The notes under the pieces are model-generated. The model worked only from the letters and a program-made list of their open reading frames with translations. It was not told where the DNA came from and did not search any database. The translations under genes and the position numbers were made by a program. A stretch of DNA of 64,000 bases from Struthidea cinerea (Eukaryota > Chordata > Aves > Passeriformes > Corcoracidae), in NCBI GenBank assembly GCA_013397865.1, contig VZTI01002345.1, forward strand, positions 299,741-363,740, written 5' to 3'. Positions 23,473-34,598 of this stretch are shown piece after piece (within the stretch, counting starts at the first letter, position 1; the number at the start of each line of letters is the position of its first letter).

Positions 23473-25290
23473 ACACGCTTTGCAGGGCAGATGGAGTGCA
23501 AGTAATCTTTTTAAAGAGATGCTGGCAAGGGACACTGGTGCAAATCATCCTTGTCACATTGGAACTTCATCCTTGATTTGCACAAGAAATACAACTCCGG
23601 TTTGGATACCCAGAATTCTTCCGAGAGAGGCATTGTGTTCCCAAAGAACAGATATGGGTTTTTTTTCTCTCTGCAGATCCATTTTGGCTTTCAAGCTGTT
23701 TTCTTCTCCTACACGCACAGATGATAATCTTTTACATGTCCCTATTAAAAAATATCACTTCCAGAAAATAACAACACGGGCATATTCTGTTCTTGTTCCT
23801 TTCTTTATCTCGAAATTAATTTCCCATTTTTCCACCTGACTTTTCTGTCATTTGGTATCTCCACAATCAAGGAAAGAGGTTTAATCTCTCTCCTGGCTTC
23901 GGCATCTGACTCCCTCCTCTATCCCAACCTCTCCGTGCTAAATTAATGCTGTTCTCCTTCCTTGTTTTTTTCCCCACAGAGATCCCTGGATGTCCAGGAA
24001 TGGTCGAGAGCTGAATGATCCAACTGCTGTTCCTCACCGCCCTGAGCTCGTGAGGGCTCTGGAGAGATGGAGTGGGAGCACGGCCTGGCTTCCCTGAGCC
24101 GGGGGATGCTGTGGGAAGTGATTGCCTTGGCAAAGGTCCTCATCCCAACCCATCGCCCATCGCGCAGCGCCTCCAGGAGAAGCTGGGGAAGGACAACCAA
24201 GGGACCAGGAGAGGCTCTGAGAGCCTCGGAGGACACTGGGAAAGAAGCCACAGGGAACTGAAGGAGGGAATGGCCAAACCATGACGAAAGGTGCCAAGGG
24301 AGTTTTTTTCCCTTGGAAAACCCTTTCCAAAAGGGAGCACCAGGACCAGGTACGGTCTCCAGGTGGTTTGGAAGAGGCACAGCCAGGTCACTGCCTCACG
24401 GCCAGGTCAGGAGAGCAGCAGGACGTGCTCATGGCAGCCTGTCCACGCCCTGCTTGGGGATCCAGGTGAAACAGGAATCTGTCCAAGACCAAGAGAGAGG
24501 AGCGTGGGAGATTCCTTCCGTTTGTTCTGTGCTTGTTTCTCCTTCTGGTGTCTTCTCTGTCTACCTCTTCTTCTCTAGAGAGCACGGGGGGCCCTGACTG
24601 TCACAAAGGAGCACAAGGATCGGCACAGGGCAAATCCTGCCCCGTGCAGATGGACTGTGGCCTTCGTTTGCTCCTTGCTCCAAAAAACCTCCAGCTGTCC
24701 TGCCTGGACCTCGGCCATCGGAAAGGCTGGGACCTGGCCATCCTTTTCCTTGCAGGAAGTCACATTTTAGCAGGACCAGCCACCCTTGGGAGCCAGGATT
24801 TACCACCTGAGGCTCATGACAGAGCATCCATCCCTCTCCTGCAGCTGTGGGAAGGAGCACATTGAGCTCCTGATTTTGGATCGTGGAAAACCCATGGAGC
24901 AGAGAAAGAGATGGAGGGAGTGATGGTCTCAGGCAGGAAACAGCAGGAAAAACTGACTGAAATCCATAGGGAAATGTGCACCTTGGACTGGGCCCAGCTG
25001 CAGCTCTCTGGTCACTGAGCTGCTCCCGGAGCTGGGCAGAACGTGCTGGTACTGAACTGCGGGAGCCCCATCTCAGACCTTCCCTCTCGGGCTTCCAGCT
25101 GCAAAACCTTTCCCTCAAGTGCAATCCTATTTATTTATTTATTTTTCTCGCTGCTTGATGTGAAGCTGCTAAAGGAGCCCCCTCCCCACAAACACCCAGG
25201 GCCGCGTGAGGGCACTGAGCAGAGGGGCAGGACACAGGGACACCTCCCAGCAGGCCAGGAGCAACCTTCTGGTGAAGGTGTCCTGCTGTG
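23473..25290. other. Intergenic DNA, nothing recognised
   Basis: Includes a short TTTA simple repeat near 25127-25146. No gene or other element recognised. Confidence 0.45.
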
Positions 25291-25294
25291 CTGG

Positions 25295-25353
25295 GGGGAT
25301 TGGGCTTGGTGGCCTTCAAGGGTCCTTCCAACTAAAACCATTCTGTGGTTCTG
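25295..25353 (+). mobile_element. CR1 terminal fragment
   Basis: ccttcaagggtccttccaac followed by taaaaccattctgtggttctgg is the CR1 3' end. It lies directly before a second CR1 tail in the same orientation. Confidence 0.65.
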
Positions 25354-25362
25354 GAAGATTTG

Positions 25363-25516
25363 AAAAGGGCATCCCATCCCTGGAAGTGTCCAAGGATGGC
25401 TGGATGGAGCTCTGAGCAGCCTGGGACAGTGGAAGGTGTCCCTGCCCATGGCAGGGGGTGGAATTAAATGATTTTTAAGGTCCCTTCCAACCCAACCCAT
25501 TCCCTGATTCTCTGGA
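25363..25516 (+). mobile_element. CR1 3' tail
   Basis: ccctggaagtgtccaaggat through cccaacccattccctgattc, plus orientation and 5'-truncated. Confidence 0.8.
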
Positions 25517-26570
25517 CACAGGGTGGACGGACACACAGGGCAAGAGGAAAAGCTGAGACCAGAACCGCTGTCCCTGGGGTGAAGGTGCAATTTTGATCTT
25601 TCAAGGACTAAGAGCCAGCTGGGCAGGGCTTTGTTGGGAAGGTCAGAGGCTGCAGGGCTGGGCAGTGCCCCTCCATCCCGATTTTCTTTGTGCAGGGTCT
25701 GTGTCTCTGTGAGAGTTGCTCATCCGGGGGCTCTCCGGTGCCCTGCTGCTCTCCCACAGCTCCCATGCTTTCCGGATACCCTGGAATCCCTTGGCACAGC
25801 TCCCGGCTGCTCCAGGAGAGCCTGATTTCTCCCTTCCCTCGGAAGTGCTTTGTCCAAACCTGCCGAAGGGAGATATTTCCCAACAAAAACCTGTTCCTCA
25901 GAAGATTCCTGGCTGGCTCCCGTCCCTTATTACGTACTGGAAACACTGTCCTTGGGATTGTTTTCAGGTCAGGGACGTGTGTGGGGTCGTGGCAGTTCTC
26001 CTTCTCCCCAGTCCCTCATGTGCAAGGTTGCAGAATGGAAGGGATGAAGCTGATCCCATAATTTTCCAGCCCAAAAGCAGGGACCTGCTGGTTGCTGCGT
26101 TGCAGAGCTGTCCAGATCCCTCTGCCCGTGACCCTTCAGGCTTGTTCCATGGATTCCATCCACTGGTGGATCTATTTTTAGGCGCCCTGACCCCGGGGTT
26201 ATTGTGCTGTCCCCTGGGCGGTGGCTCTGTGCTCCACGGCAGGAGCTGCTGGGAGTTTCCCACCTGCGTTTTCTCCTGGAAACTTCATTCCATTTTTGCC
26301 GGGGCTGCTCCTCAAACCCCTGCTGTTCCTTTTGTCCTGCCACTCGACCAGTGCTCCTCTTCCCCTTCCAAGAACCTCCCTGGCTCCCTGATTGCTGCTG
26401 CTCCCTGTCCTTCCCGTGGCTCGGCACAGGATGAGCCTGGTCATTAATGAGCCTGTCAGGGATCCAAAGCCACCCCTGGAGCAGCCTCTGGGCTGCTCCC
26501 TCCCTCCCGTGGGGTACAGGGAAGGGGCAAACAGAGCCAAAGTGGATCAGTGTTGGCACTAAGCACTCGT
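25517..26570. other. Intergenic DNA, nothing recognised
   Basis: A 243-codon open frame on plus (25716-26447) has no recognisable family, compositional distinction or start context, and is treated as chance. Confidence 0.4.
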
Positions 26571-26785
26571 ATCCCAAAATATCGGGAAGAAATGCTTCCC
26601 TGCGAGGGTGGGGAGGCCCTGGAATGGATTTCCCAGAGAAGCTGTGGCTGCCCCATCCCTGGAATGGCCGGGTTGGAGCTTTGAAGCACTCTGGGTAGTG
26701 GAAGGTGTCCCTGCCCATGGCAGGGGTGGGAATTAAATGATCTTCAGTGTCCCTCCCAACACAACCCATTCCGGGATTCTGTGAT
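26571..26785 (+). mobile_element. CR1 3' tail
   Basis: gggaagaaatgcttccctgc through caacccattccgggattctg, plus orientation. Confidence 0.85.
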
Positions 26786-28260
26786 CCCGTGGGGAGCAAT
26801 CCCTGGAAGGGGCATGGCCAAGGTCCAGCTCAGCAAAGCCCAGCCTCAGCACTGGCAGTGGGGGTGCTCCAGTATTCCCTGTGCAGCTGGACTGGGAACG
26901 GGTGGGGGACAGGGAATCGTGGTCTGTCCTGCCCGGAAATCGCATCCATGGGCTGGAGCTGCAGCTCTGCATGGAAGGAGAGCTGCAGGGAGCTGGGAGC
27001 GCGCGGGGAGCTGGCGTGGGGAGCTGTGCGTGCAGCTGAAGCACCGTGGGGAGGGTCACAGCTCTGTTCCTTTCACCGAACAAATCCTTCCGACAAATAA
27101 AGAATGGAAAGCCCCCCTCTTGCCACTCTTCTTTTCCACGAGTGGCACCACAGGGAGGGGCTGCACGTGGCCGGTGGGAACAGAAAGATGCCAGGGCAGT
27201 TCGGGAAGGGCTGTGGCTGCCAGACGGAGAGGTTGGATGCAGGCAGGATAACCAGGGGGGTTCAAAACACAGAGTGCACTGGAGCAGGTGGCAGAGCCTC
27301 TGCCTGGATTCCTGGGGCTGGCGGGTGATGGGTGGCAATAACTCCAGGTGGGAATGGGCTGTGGGACCAGCCTGGAGAGGAGCTGAGCAACAACAGGGCA
27401 GTGGGCGTGGGGCTGCAGGAGGAGGACAGGTCAAAGGAACCGAGGAGAAGGAAAGAAGAGGGTGAAAGGCGATGAAGAAGGTGCTGAGCGTCCCAAGGGT
27501 TTCACAGGAAGACAGCAGAGGAATCTGGAGTCCCCTGTGTGGCCCTGTGCTGTCCCCTGGGCTGGTTCTTCACCCCAATCCCAGCTGAGCTCCTTGGTTC
27601 CCCCTCTCCATCCCAGCTGTTCTCCGCGGTGCCCCGGGGCAGGGTGGCAGTGACAGCGTTGCAGCTTCTCAGGAGCGTTTGGCAGGGGAAAAAATTGGTC
27701 CCCAAACAAGGAAAGAATCAAAATGACACATTTCCAACTGAACTCATGACGAGACAATTAATCACCCCAATTAAAACCAGTGGAGATCCTGGAGTGGCCT
27801 AATCCATAAAGGTGCTCCAGGCAGCAGCGCCCTGGGGGTTTGCACTGCTCTGGCAGGAGCTGCAGGCAGCACTTCCAGGGGAATTGGGGAATTTCACCAC
27901 AGCACAGCCTGAAAAACTGCACAGATCCCTGTGGGGTCACCCCCTGCTTTTTAGTGCCACTGAGAACCCCAGAAACTCAGCAGCTCATCCCTGCTGTCTG
28001 TGGACACTCCCAAAGTCACCGCCTGTGCCACCCACCCACATCAGAGCCCTGCTCAACCTCTGAGGCCTCCAGGACAGATTTTCTCCAGCTCCCAGCCTTT
28101 GAATCTGGATTTACAGAGCTCTGGGGTCAGCCCTGGGTTTTGGGACTGGATAAACCCTGAGCCTGATTTGCCCAGAGCCCACACAACCTCCAGACAGCCC
28201 AGGAGGTGTCCAGACATCTTCCTAAAGTTCCTAAAGCCTGAGAGCAAAGAGCTGTAAGGA
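26786..28260. other. Intergenic DNA, nothing recognised
   Basis: Short overlapping open frames only. No repeat recognised. Confidence 0.45.
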
Positions 28261-28918
28261 GACGATTGCAGCACACGGCTGCAATAAACTCTCTCTTCAT
28301 CCTTTCATGGTCCGAGGTATGAACATGAATTACGGCACCTTTAAACCTCCCGAGAGCAGCATTTCAAATCCCTTTCTTAAACGGCTGCTAGAGAGCATTG
28401 TTAAGCCGAGATGTCAGCGCTCGCTGGCTGAATGAGGCTGTTTTACGAGGCACTTTAATCCTTCCAGGAATCCAGCGACCCCTTTTCCACCCGCGGATCC
28501 ACTCCTCGCTCCTTCTTTTCTGTCCTGTTTGTTCTCCCGAGGCTCTGGCGCCGTCACCTCTGGCAGCCTCGTGGTTTCCAGATGTACACGGGTTCCTAAA
28601 AACCCCACATCTGGCCGGATTTGGGGCTGCCTGGCAAACAGCAGCGGCTGCAGAGAAATCAGGGGCTTCTCTTGTGACTGCTGCGATTTTTAGGGTCATT
28701 TTGTCAGCAGGGCTGCCAGCCCCCTGCAATCCCTGTGGGATGCCTTCCTGTGGTGCCCTGTGGCTCCTGGGCATGGATTTTGCTGGAGGATGGAGGAGGT
28801 TTGAGGGGCTGTGCCCTCAGAGAGCCACGGTCACCCCAGGCACAGCCACGTCCCCTCGGGATGATCCTTCATCTCTCAGCATCCTTCTAAAATCCTGCTT
28901 TAAAATAAGTAGCAGGTC

Positions 28919-29014
28919 CTTTCCCTGCCTTCCTTATTTCCCTCCTGGGGGTTGTGTCCCTTTCCCTGCCTTCCTTATTTCCCTCCTGGGGGTTGTGTCC
29001 CTTTCCCTGCTGCC
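28919..29014 (+). repeat. 41-bp tandem duplication
   Basis: Units starting ctttccctgccttccttatt repeat at 28919 and 28960 almost perfectly, with a third partial copy from 29001. Confidence 0.85.
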
Positions 29015-30010
29015 TTGACCTCAATATCATTCCTGAGGTATTTTCCAACATCCTCAGCTGGTGCTTTCCCAGGGCACAAATTAATTTCTGGGTCTCACAA
29101 CCATGTTTGTTTCAATTCAAAAGGCACAAATCCCAGAAAACGTTGGATTAAACAACCCCAGGCTGGTGGTTTACCAGCATTTCGGTTGCTGTAGGGGAGT
29201 GTTGAATTCCCAGGTGCTCTGGGTTGGTCTCCATGGAAATTGGTAGGAACCTTTGGATTGCACAGTCCTGAGGCTGAGGTTTTGTCTCATCAGCTGAGGA
29301 TGTGATGGGGGCTGCTCTCCTTTGCTGTTTGTGTCAGTGAAATTCCTAATGAAAATTGGGGAAAATGGGAACGTGCCCAGCCCAGGCCGTCACCTGACAG
29401 CAGGAAATGAAAAACAGGAAGAAGGGGCGGTACAGAAATGGAAATTCTGGTCATTAAAGCCCAAAAAAATCCCGTCAAAATAAATCTGGGCATTATAAAC
29501 ACCCGGCTGCTTCATCCATGCTGCTTCTCCAGAGCTTGTTGTGGCTGGAAACTGGAAAAGCAGGGAATTACCCGGCGCTGCTGTTAACCATTAACTGCTT
29601 TGCTGCAGGTTCTGGCTGCAGCCTGCGCGGAGAGCCGGTGTTTTTAGGAGTTAATCTTCCTTCAAAGGCCACCCAAGCCAATGGAAAAGCTGGGTGGGAG
29701 TCCAGGCATGCAGGTGACAACGAGCTGTGTTTGCAATGGCAACCAGGCAACCAAGCAGGAGCTCCAGGTGGCCCCAGGTGTCACAGCAGCCACGGGGGAA
29801 AGGGGCTGGGCCTGGAAGCTCAGGATCCAAATAGTCAAGAAGGGATAAGCAGGAGAATAAAGGCAGGCAGAGGGGACATCCCAGAGGCAGCAACAGCATC
29901 CAGAGGGATCCCTGGTTCAGCAGAGGTCAGGGAAACATCAGGAAATGAGGGCCAAAGGGAAGGAGGATTCTTCATCATCGGGGACAGACAAAGAGGGGTG
30001 GGTTCATGAA
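29015..30010. other. Intergenic DNA, nothing recognised
   Basis: No gene or repeat recognised. Confidence 0.4.
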
Positions 30011-30011
30011 A

Positions 30012-30245
30012 GAGGGGAAATTTAGGCTGGATTTTAGGAAGGAATTCTTCCCTGTGAGGGTGGGGAGGCCCTGGCACAGGGTGCCCAGAGCAGCTGTGGC
30101 TGCCCCTGGATCCCTGGCAGTGTCCAAGGCCAGGCTGGACGGGGCTTGGAGCACCGTGGGATAGTGGGAGGTGTCCCTGCCCATGGAATTCAATGATCTT
30201 TAAGGTCCCTGCCCACCCAGCCCTTTCCATGATTCCGTGGCTCTG
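30012..30245 (+). mobile_element. CR1 3' tail
   Basis: From gaaatttaggctggatttta through the ORF2 end (ggaggccctggcacagggtg) to ccatgattccgtggctctgg. Plus orientation. Confidence 0.85.
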
Positions 30246-31539
30246 GGACCATCCCACGGTGGGATAAACTGCCTCTCCAGATGGGATATTTCCCTACAAA
30301 AGAGCTTTGGAGCAGCTCAGCTGGAAACATCTGCATCCATCCCGGCAAATCCCGGCCACTCTCCGCAGCCTTTTCCATGGGCCTGCAGTGGCACAGACAC
30401 AGGGACGTGGCTCTCTGGGTTTGCCCCTGGGCTGGGAACACAGCAGTGCCCTGCTCTGGGGAGCAGCACATTCCCATTCCCATCCCCTCACATTCCCACA
30501 GGAGCATCGGCCGCGGCTTCCGACAAGAAACATCGGAAAAATCGTCGAGCCAGAAAGGAACTCCACACCAAGCAGGTTTGGGGGAAGGTTCTGTGTTTTC
30601 TTTGTCAGCTTTGAAAAATAATTTCAGATGTTTGTTTCTAGAAAACAAAGAAGTCACAGCTCCCCTTCCTTTGTTCCCCTTTCCAGCGGGAGGGCAGTGC
30701 ACTGCCCAGGGATTGTTCCACTTCCTCCCTCCTTCAGCTGGAGGAGTTCTGTGATTCTGGTGGGTTTTAAACAGCAGAGGAGGGGGATGGGGGAGAAATG
30801 AGAGCACCCTCGGCATCATCTCCACAAGTGCATTCCAGGATAGAGCAAACAAAGAGGAAATTAAATTTGCCACTTTACTTTTATCATCCAAAGCAAAGCG
30901 AAACGAATGCATCAATGCAAAATGAAATTCTCCCTGTTTCAGAAGCCTCCCCCAAGAAAGGGTGATCAGAAATGATTTTTTTTTTTTTTTTGAGAAAAAA
31001 GACGGATTTGATGGAATCGGACTCTTTGATCCCCAAGTTGTGGCTGAGCAGGGTGGAAGGGCACTTCCAGCTCTCCATCCTGTGGCTGCAGTTGGATATT
31101 TCCTGCTGGTCCTTATGCAAACTCTGCATGGTTTTGGTAAACAGGCAGAGAATCCCACAGACAACCCATATCCCATGGGAAGCTGGGCACAGGGCGGATT
31201 TTGTTAGGATTTTGTCAGGATTTTGTCAGGACAGGTGGGAGAGGGGGAATCCCTGCTTGGTCTCCCATCCTGCCACCTCCACCCCAAGCTCAGATGTATC
31301 CCAGGTGCTCCTGTGGGATAACAGCAGGAGAAATTCCAGTGGGCTCCAAGCAGCCCCGGCTCCAGGGCATCACCTGTTGTTGAGGCTGCCCTGGAAGGAG
31401 CTCAGAGCTATTTTTGGAGCTGCTTGAGGGCAGCGAGGATTAATGAGCCCCAAATGCACAAGAGAGGGCTCAGATTTGCTCAGCCACAAACTCTGCCCCA
31501 GCTGAGGAAAGGACGGGCCAAGCTGGGATCCTTGGGAAA
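30246..31539. other. Intergenic DNA, nothing firmly recognised
   Basis: A small poly-T run lies at 30976-30991 and three copies of ggattttgtcagg at about 31197-31232. One short open stretch with splice-like flanks (30500-30576) is noted in findings. Confidence 0.4.
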
Positions 31540-31672
31540 TTCAGGTTAAATATTAGGGAAAAATCTTCCCTGTGAGGGTGGGGGGGCCCTGGCACAGGGT
31601 GCCCAGAGAAGCGGTGGCTGCCCCTGGATCCCTGGAAGTGTCCAAGGCCAAGCTGGATGGGATGGAGCAGAT
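31540..31672 (+). mobile_element. CR1 ORF2-end fragment
   Basis: ttcaggttaaatattaggga through ccaaggccaagctggatggg, plus orientation, without the terminal tail. Confidence 0.75.
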
Positions 31673-32870
31673 CCAGAGTGAGATGCTCACCACTGACAGC
31701 ACTGGGGACAATCATGACGAGGGACAGGCAATGCAAAGAGCAGAAAAACCACACAGGGACTTCACAGGGCAGCATTTTCTTGCTGAGAGGAGCCAGGTCA
31801 CGTGGTGGCACCCATGGATGCCAGAGGAGCTCCGGAGCTGACGTCCCTAATAAAGACACACGGAGGGCACGGCCCTGGAAAGCTTTCAGAGTTGTTTTCA
31901 TCCTCCTGCAGCAAACCTGGCCCTTCTCCTGCCCTGCAGCTTCCCCTCTCCTTTGGGTGCTGCAGGCAGAGGGGACCTTTAGCCCACCAGATGCTCTTGC
32001 CAAGTCCTGAAGCCTCATCGGGGCTCCTTTCCATGTGGACACCAGTCCCAAACCTCCAGCAGCTGAGGGGATGTCTCCCAGTTAAATGGGTCAAAAAAAG
32101 AGGTGGTGACTCCACCACTTCTCCTGCCCAGGAGGGGCATCCCTGGAGGTGTCCAGGGAAGGGCTGGAGGTGGCACTCAGTGCTCTGGGCTGGGGACAAG
32201 GTGGGGTTGGACCTCTTCCAGGATATTCTGTGTCCCCTCCTGCCACCCAACAGTGCAGTGAGGCCAAACTTTGCCCTCCCTCTTTCCCAGGCAGGGAATG
32301 CTCTGCAGGGCAGGCCCAGAGCACAGATTCTGGCAGAGGAAGGGAGGTTCATCCCTGGCTGCTCAGCTCATTCCCTGTCCCTGGTGTAAATCCCAGGATT
32401 TGGGTCTCTCCTACTGCCTGACCTGTGGAGATTCCTCCCTCTGAGCTGGGCGGGAGCTGCAGTGAGAAAATGAGGTTGTTTTAATTAAAAAAAAAAGACA
32501 GAGAGGATCTCTGGGGAAGGAGAGGAAAGAGAATTTCCACTTTCACTTCCAGAATGCCTCTGCCAGCTGAGGGATGTGTGGGACACTGGGAAAAAAGCTG
32601 GAGAAGAAAGACTTCCAGAGAGCCCTGAGGATGAAACACTGAAGAGATTAATTTCACCCGTAAAATTCCTGCTGCTGCAGGAATCCAGGCTGATAATTGG
32701 ATTGACAACCCTTCGGATCTCAGTTAGGGGTCTCCTGGCTGATTCATGCCAAGCCATCCCTGTGACCTTTGGAATATTCGGCTTTTTGGGGAGAAGCAGA
32801 GGGGGAGCTGTTCCTTTGAAGAGCTGAGTCACTGGAGAGCCCTTCTCGCTTTCTGCAGCAGGCTGTGGGG
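31673..32870. other. Intergenic DNA, nothing recognised
   Basis: Open frames here overlap on both strands and have no recognisable features. Confidence 0.4.
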
Positions 32871-33072
32871 ATATCTGAGTGATGAACCCAGTTGGTATCT
32901 GAGCGATGAACCCAGTCGAGTTCTGAGCGATGAACCTGGTCAATATCTGAGTGATGAATTCAGTCAGTATCTGAGCGATGAATCCATTTGGTATCTGAGT
33001 GATGAACCCAGTTGATATCTGAGTGATAAATCCAGTTGATATCTGAGTGATGAACCAGTCAGTTCTGGGTGA
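32871..33072 (+). repeat. 24-bp minisatellite, eight copies
   Basis: About eight imperfect copies of tatctgagtgatgaacccagt plus three bases. The period is a multiple of three, so one frame stays open on each strand: YLSDEPSx octads on plus, FITQISTG octads on minus. This explains the longer minus frame 32485-33180 without invoking a gene. Confidence 0.9.
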
Positions 33073-34480
33073 CTTCACCTGCTGGAGCCCGGCCCTGCCC
33101 AGGATGTTCCCCCCACAAGCAGCAGTGCCAGCAAGCAGGACCTGATGGGACAAGTGACAGCTGCTGCCCCAGCCCTTCATCCAAGGTGACTCCAGTGGGT
33201 GGTGCTGGCTGAGCTGAGCTCAGAGCTGGGGGATGTCCCCAAGGTGAGGGACAGACGCCAGATCCTGTGGATGCAGAGCTCACCTGGAGCCCCGGGAGCG
33301 TGGCTGCCAGCTCCAGCCCTCTCCCAGGACAAGGAGGGGGTGACAAACCCATGGCACTCTGAGGGACACACTCTGATCTTCGCTCTCAGCCCTGCAGGCA
33401 GATCTCTCAGGGCACTGTCACGCTGTCCCCTGGGTGGCATTTCCAGCATGAAGTGTCCCCTCAGGTCCCCGGGGGGGGTCTGGCAGCTGGCAGACTTGGC
33501 TTTCCTCTTGGCACCTGGTTTGTTTGTCATGGGAGTTCTGGTCATGTTCCCCTGAAGGTTTTGGGAGATAAATAAAGCTCCTGCCAGGCAGGAGGGATTT
33601 CTTTCTGCAGCAGCCATTTATCCATCGTGGCTTTTCCACGGATTTATTGCCTGGCTTTTCTTCTGGAGCAGAAAAACTCAGAGGTGCCTGGAAAATGTCC
33701 CTTCTGCCGGTTCTTGGGGGGTGTTTCTTGAACCCAAGCTGGATCTCTCCTCTCATTTAAACGGTTGTAAATCCCACATCGCTCCAGCCCCTGCAGGCCT
33801 CACACAGCCAGGCCCTCCAGACATCCTAAAGCTCTGCTTTTTCCTGGAAACCACTCCCAAGACCTCACATAACCCAACTTCCAGGGCCCCTTCTCAGGGG
33901 ATTATTAGAGGCAGAAAATGGAGCCTGACTCCCGTGCCCTGCCCCTGTGGCTGGAATTCCCCCCAGACTCACGGCAGGGCATGGCAGGGTTGATTTTCCA
34001 TCTGCTTTTCAGGATTAATCCCCCAGAGCAGTGCCTTGACTCCATCCTGCCGAGGGCAGGTGTCCCTGTGGTGACAGCAGTGTCCCTCACGCCTGGCCTG
34101 TGGCCTGGGGAACGTAGCAGGGGGTCCCAGCAGCTTCACCCACACAGACATCCCTGTTTTCCTCCATTTCCCCCCATCCTCAATGGTTTTGAAGCAAAAG
34201 CGTGGAAAATCACCAGGAGTTCTGAGTGGGAATTTCCATCCAGAGAGCTGAGTTGTGCCTGGATTCCCGGCCCAAGCGCAGGGATAAATCCCAGTGTGAG
34301 ATGCATTCCTGTCTTTTAGTGATTAATGCAGCCTCCAGCAACATCAAACACTTCTGCTGATGCAGGAGAAGTTATAAGCAAGAGGAGCATTTACTGCATT
34401 AGGGACTGAATAACAGTTCTTTCAACCCTCCCATCAATAAATTAAATTAAATTAATGGAAGTGGTCATTCCCTCCCGTGC
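33073..34480. other. Intergenic DNA, nothing recognised
   Basis: No gene or repeat recognised. Confidence 0.4.
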
Positions 34481-34481
34481 C

Positions 34482-34598
34482 AGGGAATCCCTGAGTGTCC
34501 AAGGCCAGGTTGGGATAGTGGAAGTGTCCCTGCCCGTGGAATGAGACGATTTTCAAAGTCCCTTCCAACCCAAACCACCCCATAACTCTGTGATTTCT
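34482..34598 (+). mobile_element. CR1 3' tail
   Basis: gagtgtccaaggccaggttg through cccttccaacccaaaccacc and taactctgtgatttc. Plus orientation. Confidence 0.8.

Noticed and set aside
25716..26799. Long overlapping frames on both strands (243 and 276 codons)
   Set aside because: No start context, domain or codon signal favours either; the minus one runs into a CR1 tail.
30190..31176. 328-codon open frame on minus
   Set aside because: It starts beside a CR1 tail, has no family features, and overlaps frames on the other strand of equal quality.
32485..33180. 231-codon frame on minus with octad repeats
   Set aside because: The repeats are the 24-bp minisatellite, whose period alone keeps the frame open.
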